Source: Bacteroidota bacterium (GTDB lineage: Bacteria; Bacteroidota; Bacteroidia; B-17B0; Aurantibacillaceae). From it: 52,306 bases of DNA. Positions 50,101 to 52,306 of this stretch are shown here, in pieces. The notes under the pieces were generated by a model. It was not told the origin of the DNA. It was given only the letters and a program-made list of their open reading frames with translations, and did not search any database. The translations under genes were made by a program, and so were the position numbers. Position 1 is the stretch's first letter; each line of letters starts with the position of its first letter. The stretch covers positions 554,626 through 606,931 of the forward strand of contig JAFLBH010000003.1 of the NCBI GenBank assembly GCA_017303905.1, written 5' to 3'.

Positions 50101-51360
50101 ATGTCGCTTTTCGACAGTCAATCGCTCAGTATTTTTAAGATAAAAGAATTCCGCTTTTTCTTTTACGCCCGCTTTTTTCTTACGCTTGCCATACAAATGC
50201 AAATGAGTACAATCAGTTTGCAGATTTATTATGAGCATACACGAGAAGAGTTAGTACTGGGTTTAATTGGTTTAGCAGAAGCAGTACCTTTTGTAATTTC
50301 TTCATTTTTCTCGGGACATGTTGCAGATACGGTGAACCGAAGAAAGGTGTTGTTAGCGGGCATCTTTGCTTTGTTTTGCGGCTCTGTATTACTCTATTTT
50401 TATAGCGCACCCTTTACTTCCTTTTTAAAGGATACCGGTATGTTTGCTTTGTTTGGAGTGGTTTTTCTCTTTGGTATCATCCGTTCTTTTCTCGCAGCTA
50501 CCACTCACCCGTTCATGAGTCAAATTGTTCCGCGTAATCAATACACTAATTCTGCCACCTGGAATAGCACGGCCTGGCATGTGGGTGCGATTTTAGGTCC
50601 GGTATTAGCGGGATTAATTTACGGATACAATAACAGTTTAAACGCAGAAACCTGTTATATCATCAACGGTATTTTGTATTTGCTCGCTCTCGCCTTTATC
50701 TTTCGTATTAGTCCTAAACCAATGCCGGTGCGTGAGGTAAAAGAAACCTTGTATCAAAGCATGACTTCCGGTTTAAAATTTGTATTCAAAAATAAAATGG
50801 TATTGAGTGCATTATCCTTGGATTTATTTGCTGTTTTATTTGGAGGTGCGGTTGCATTAATCCCGGCCTTCACCGATAAAATATTGAAGCTTGGTCCGGA
50901 AGCTTACGGTCTGCTCAGAACGGCTCCTGCGGTTGGCGCGGTATTAATGGCTGTCATTTTAGCCATTAAACCTCCGGGTAAAAAAGCAGGAGAAGCTTTG
51001 TTATGGTCGGTTATTTTATTTGGCGTATTCACCATTTTATTCGCATTGAGCACCAATTACTGGTTAGCTTTTACGATGTTGTTATTAACCGGAGCATTCG
51101 ATAACATCAGCGTGGTGGTACGTCATAGCATCCTTCAATTAATGACACCCGATAATATGCGTGGAAGAGTAGCGGCCGTAAATAGTATTTTTATTGGTTC
51201 GAGTAATGAGATTGGCGCATTTGAGTCGGGAGTGGCAGCTCGTTTAATGGGATTGGTACCTTCGATTGTGTTTGGCGGAATTATGACTATTGGCGTAGTG
51301 CTTGGCATTCACAAATTAAATCCTGATTTAAAGAAAATGGATTTGACAAAGTATCAGTAA
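50101..51360 (+). CDS. Major facilitator superfamily transporter
   Basis: 419 residues from ATG 50101; a TTG-initiated extension of 7 codons is possible but unneeded. Twelve membrane helices are expected, with the MFS loop motif GHVADTVNRRKVLLAG after helix 2 (about 74-89), a second GxLxD-like loop, and GRVAAVNSIFIGSSNEIGAFE in the C-terminal half. The overall pattern resembles Bacteroidota MFS proteins of the enterobactin-exporter (EntS-like) group; the substrate is unknown. Its stop codon directly abuts the GTG start of the next gene, so the two are cotranscribed. Confidence 0.9.
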   Translation: MSLFDSQSLSIFKIKEFRFFFYARFFLTLAIQMQMSTISLQIYYEHTREELVLGLIGLAEAVPFVISSFFSGHVADTVNRRKVLLAGIFALFCGSVLLYFYSAPFTSFLKDTGMFALFGVVFLFGIIRSFLAATTHPFMSQIVPRNQYTNSATWNSTAWHVGAILGPVLAGLIYGYNNSLNAETCYIINGILYLLALAFIFRISPKPMPVREVKETLYQSMTSGLKFVFKNKMVLSALSLDLFAVLFGGAVALIPAFTDKILKLGPEAYGLLRTAPAVGAVLMAVILAIKPPGKKAGEALLWSVILFGVFTILFALSTNYWLAFTMLLLTGAFDNISVVVRHSILQLMTPDNMRGRVAAVNSIFIGSSNEIGAFESGVAARLMGLVPSIVFGGIMTIGVVLGIHKLNPDLKKMDLTKYQ

Positions 51361-52143
51361 GTGAAAAAAAAGAAAGATATATCATTACTGAAAGACTTTC
51401 TGGAAGAAAAATATCTTTTATATAATAACAAATCCTTCATTCCTACAGATCCTATTCAGATTCCGCATCAATTCAGTAAAAAGGAAGATATAGAAATTGC
51501 CGGATTTTTAGCTGCAACAATTGCATGGGGACAAAGAAAATCCATCATTCATAATTCGAATAAATTAATGTTATGGATGGATAATGCACCGCATGATTTT
51601 ATCGTACATCATTCCAAAAAAGACTTAGAACCTTTTAAAAAATTTGTGCATCGGACTTTTAATGGCACCGACTGTACCTTCTTTATTCAATCACTACAAA
51701 ACATCTACAAAAAGCATGGGGGATTGGAAAATGCATTTTCGAATGGGATTCAAAAGAAAGATGAAAACATTAAAAACAGCATTATCGGTTTCAGAAAACT
51801 GTTTTTAGATTTTAAACACGAGAGCCGAAGCGAAAAACACATTTCAAATCCCGACGCCAAGTCGAGTGCCAAACGTTTAAGCATGTACTTACGATGGATG
51901 GTTCGCAATGATAAAAAAGGGGTTGATTTCGGAATATGGAAAAATATTTCTCCCTCGCAGTTATGTTTGCCTCTGGATGTTCATACCGGAAATGTGGGAC
52001 GTAAATTAGGCTTACTCCATCGCACTCAAAATGACTGGCAGGCTGTTGAAGAAATTACAAGTGTATTAAAGAGCTTTGATAAGAATGACCCTGTGAAATA
52101 CGATTTCGCATTGTTTGGGTTAGGAGCGTTTGAGAAATTTTAA
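51361..52143 (+). CDS. TIGR02757 family protein (DUF2400)
   Basis: 260 residues beginning with GTG immediately after the MFS stop. Family features: LKDFLEEKYLLYNNKSFIPT, DPIQIPHQFSKKEDIEIAGF, LAATIAWGQRKSIIHN, KRLSMYLRWMVRNDKKGVDFG, LCLPLDVHTGNVGRKLGLL and the C-terminal DPVKYDFALFGLGAFEKF. The architecture (helical, with D..P.D.H and KYDFALF-like ends) recalls the helix-hairpin-helix DNA glycosylase fold, but no activity is established. Normal length; second gene of a two-gene unit with the transporter. Confidence 0.9.
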   Translation: MKKKKDISLLKDFLEEKYLLYNNKSFIPTDPIQIPHQFSKKEDIEIAGFLAATIAWGQRKSIIHNSNKLMLWMDNAPHDFIVHHSKKDLEPFKKFVHRTFNGTDCTFFIQSLQNIYKKHGGLENAFSNGIQKKDENIKNSIIGFRKLFLDFKHESRSEKHISNPDAKSSAKRLSMYLRWMVRNDKKGVDFGIWKNISPSQLCLPLDVHTGNVGRKLGLLHRTQNDWQAVEEITSVLKSFDKNDPVKYDFALFGLGAFEKF

Positions 52144-52231
52144 TTTCTTTTTACTGAAATCAAATTATCATCTGCTTTCTTTTCTTTTTTGCTGCCATCA
52201 AAAAAGAAACAAAAAGCTCTTAATTGAATTA

Positions 52232-52306
52232 AACCCCTCTGTCCTTCGGACATCTCCCCTTAGCAGGGGAGAAATCAGTCTAGGTGGCTTGAAACATTTT
52301 AACCCG
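52232..52306. repeat. Palindromic dispersed repeat, family F, copy 2 (cut by window end)
   Basis: 41 nt identical to 19052-19092 (aacccctctgtccttcgga...ttagcagggg...), then diverging but recognisably related. It lies about 90 nt after the TIGR02757 stop. The right arm is outside the window. Confidence 0.85.

Overview
The window is a 52.3-kb, AT-rich stretch of chromosome from a member of the Bacteroidota. Four things support this. Four proteins end in type IX secretion sorting domains (three type A, one CHU_C/type B). Many genes are preceded by the Bacteroidota sigma-factor element TAnnTTTG, in the best cases with TTTG 18-20 nt upstream. Classical Shine-Dalgarno sites are almost absent. Bacteroidota-type families (DUF5689, TIGR02757, DUF2339/DUF3999, SusC-like TonB receptor) are present. 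I cannot place it below phylum; the dense dispersed repeats would suit an uncultured Flavobacteriales- or Chitinophagales-like genome.

Layout. 1-3.0 kb is a repeat-rich accessory region. Several families of short palindromic repeats, some in 88-bp tandem arrays, surround a zeta-toxin-like kinase gene, a newly noticed 55-codon ORF that overlaps its start, and a DUF2061 membrane protein gene. A 153-bp direct repeat (304-456 and 2080-2230) brackets these three genes. 3.0-6.2 kb holds two T9SS cargo genes. 6.2-8.0 kb holds a Fic AMP-transferase gene with an operator-like promoter and a tRNA-Gly/tRNA-Leu unit. 8.4-15 kb holds mutS and a very large type B T9SS surface protein. 15.2-23.7 kb holds fabG, a VWA-like membrane protein, smpB, a GNAT, an ABC-F ATPase, a CNT nucleoside transporter and small conserved proteins. 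23.8-36.4 kb holds the DUF2339/DUF3999 membrane pair, a coiled-coil lipoprotein, a TonB receptor/DUF5689/secreted endonuclease-phosphatase group (likely nucleic-acid or phosphate scavenging) and a DUF4173-like membrane domain fused to leucine-rich repeats. 36.5-40.6 kb is energy metabolism: proline dehydrogenase, PDH E1 beta and ETF beta/alpha. 40.6-44.9 kb is a tight co-directional run: DUF151 nuclease, PASTA protein, T9SS protein, RluD-type pseudouridine synthase. 45-52.3 kb holds psd, two variable surface genes, wecB plus a decayed duplicate of its 3' end, radC, an MFS transporter and a TIGR02757 gene.

Most of the window is ordinary housekeeping. The observations most worth a second look are: (i) the predicted small-ORF/zeta-kinase operon, with a canonical promoter and overlapping start, lying inside a 153-bp direct-repeat pair; (ii) a 21-28-bp palindromic module (ends CCTG/CAGG) cleanly inserted into two unrelated repeat families, with a stem that recurs as the fabG terminator; (iii) a palindromic repeat that exactly fills the gap between two convergent genes and supplies both stop codons; (iv) the Fic gene's inverted-repeat operator and its position between tRNA-Leu and a tRNA-3'-end-like remnant; (v) a frameshifted wecB 3' duplicate showing a past rearrangement. 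All functional statements rest on motif recognition by eye; no database search was run.
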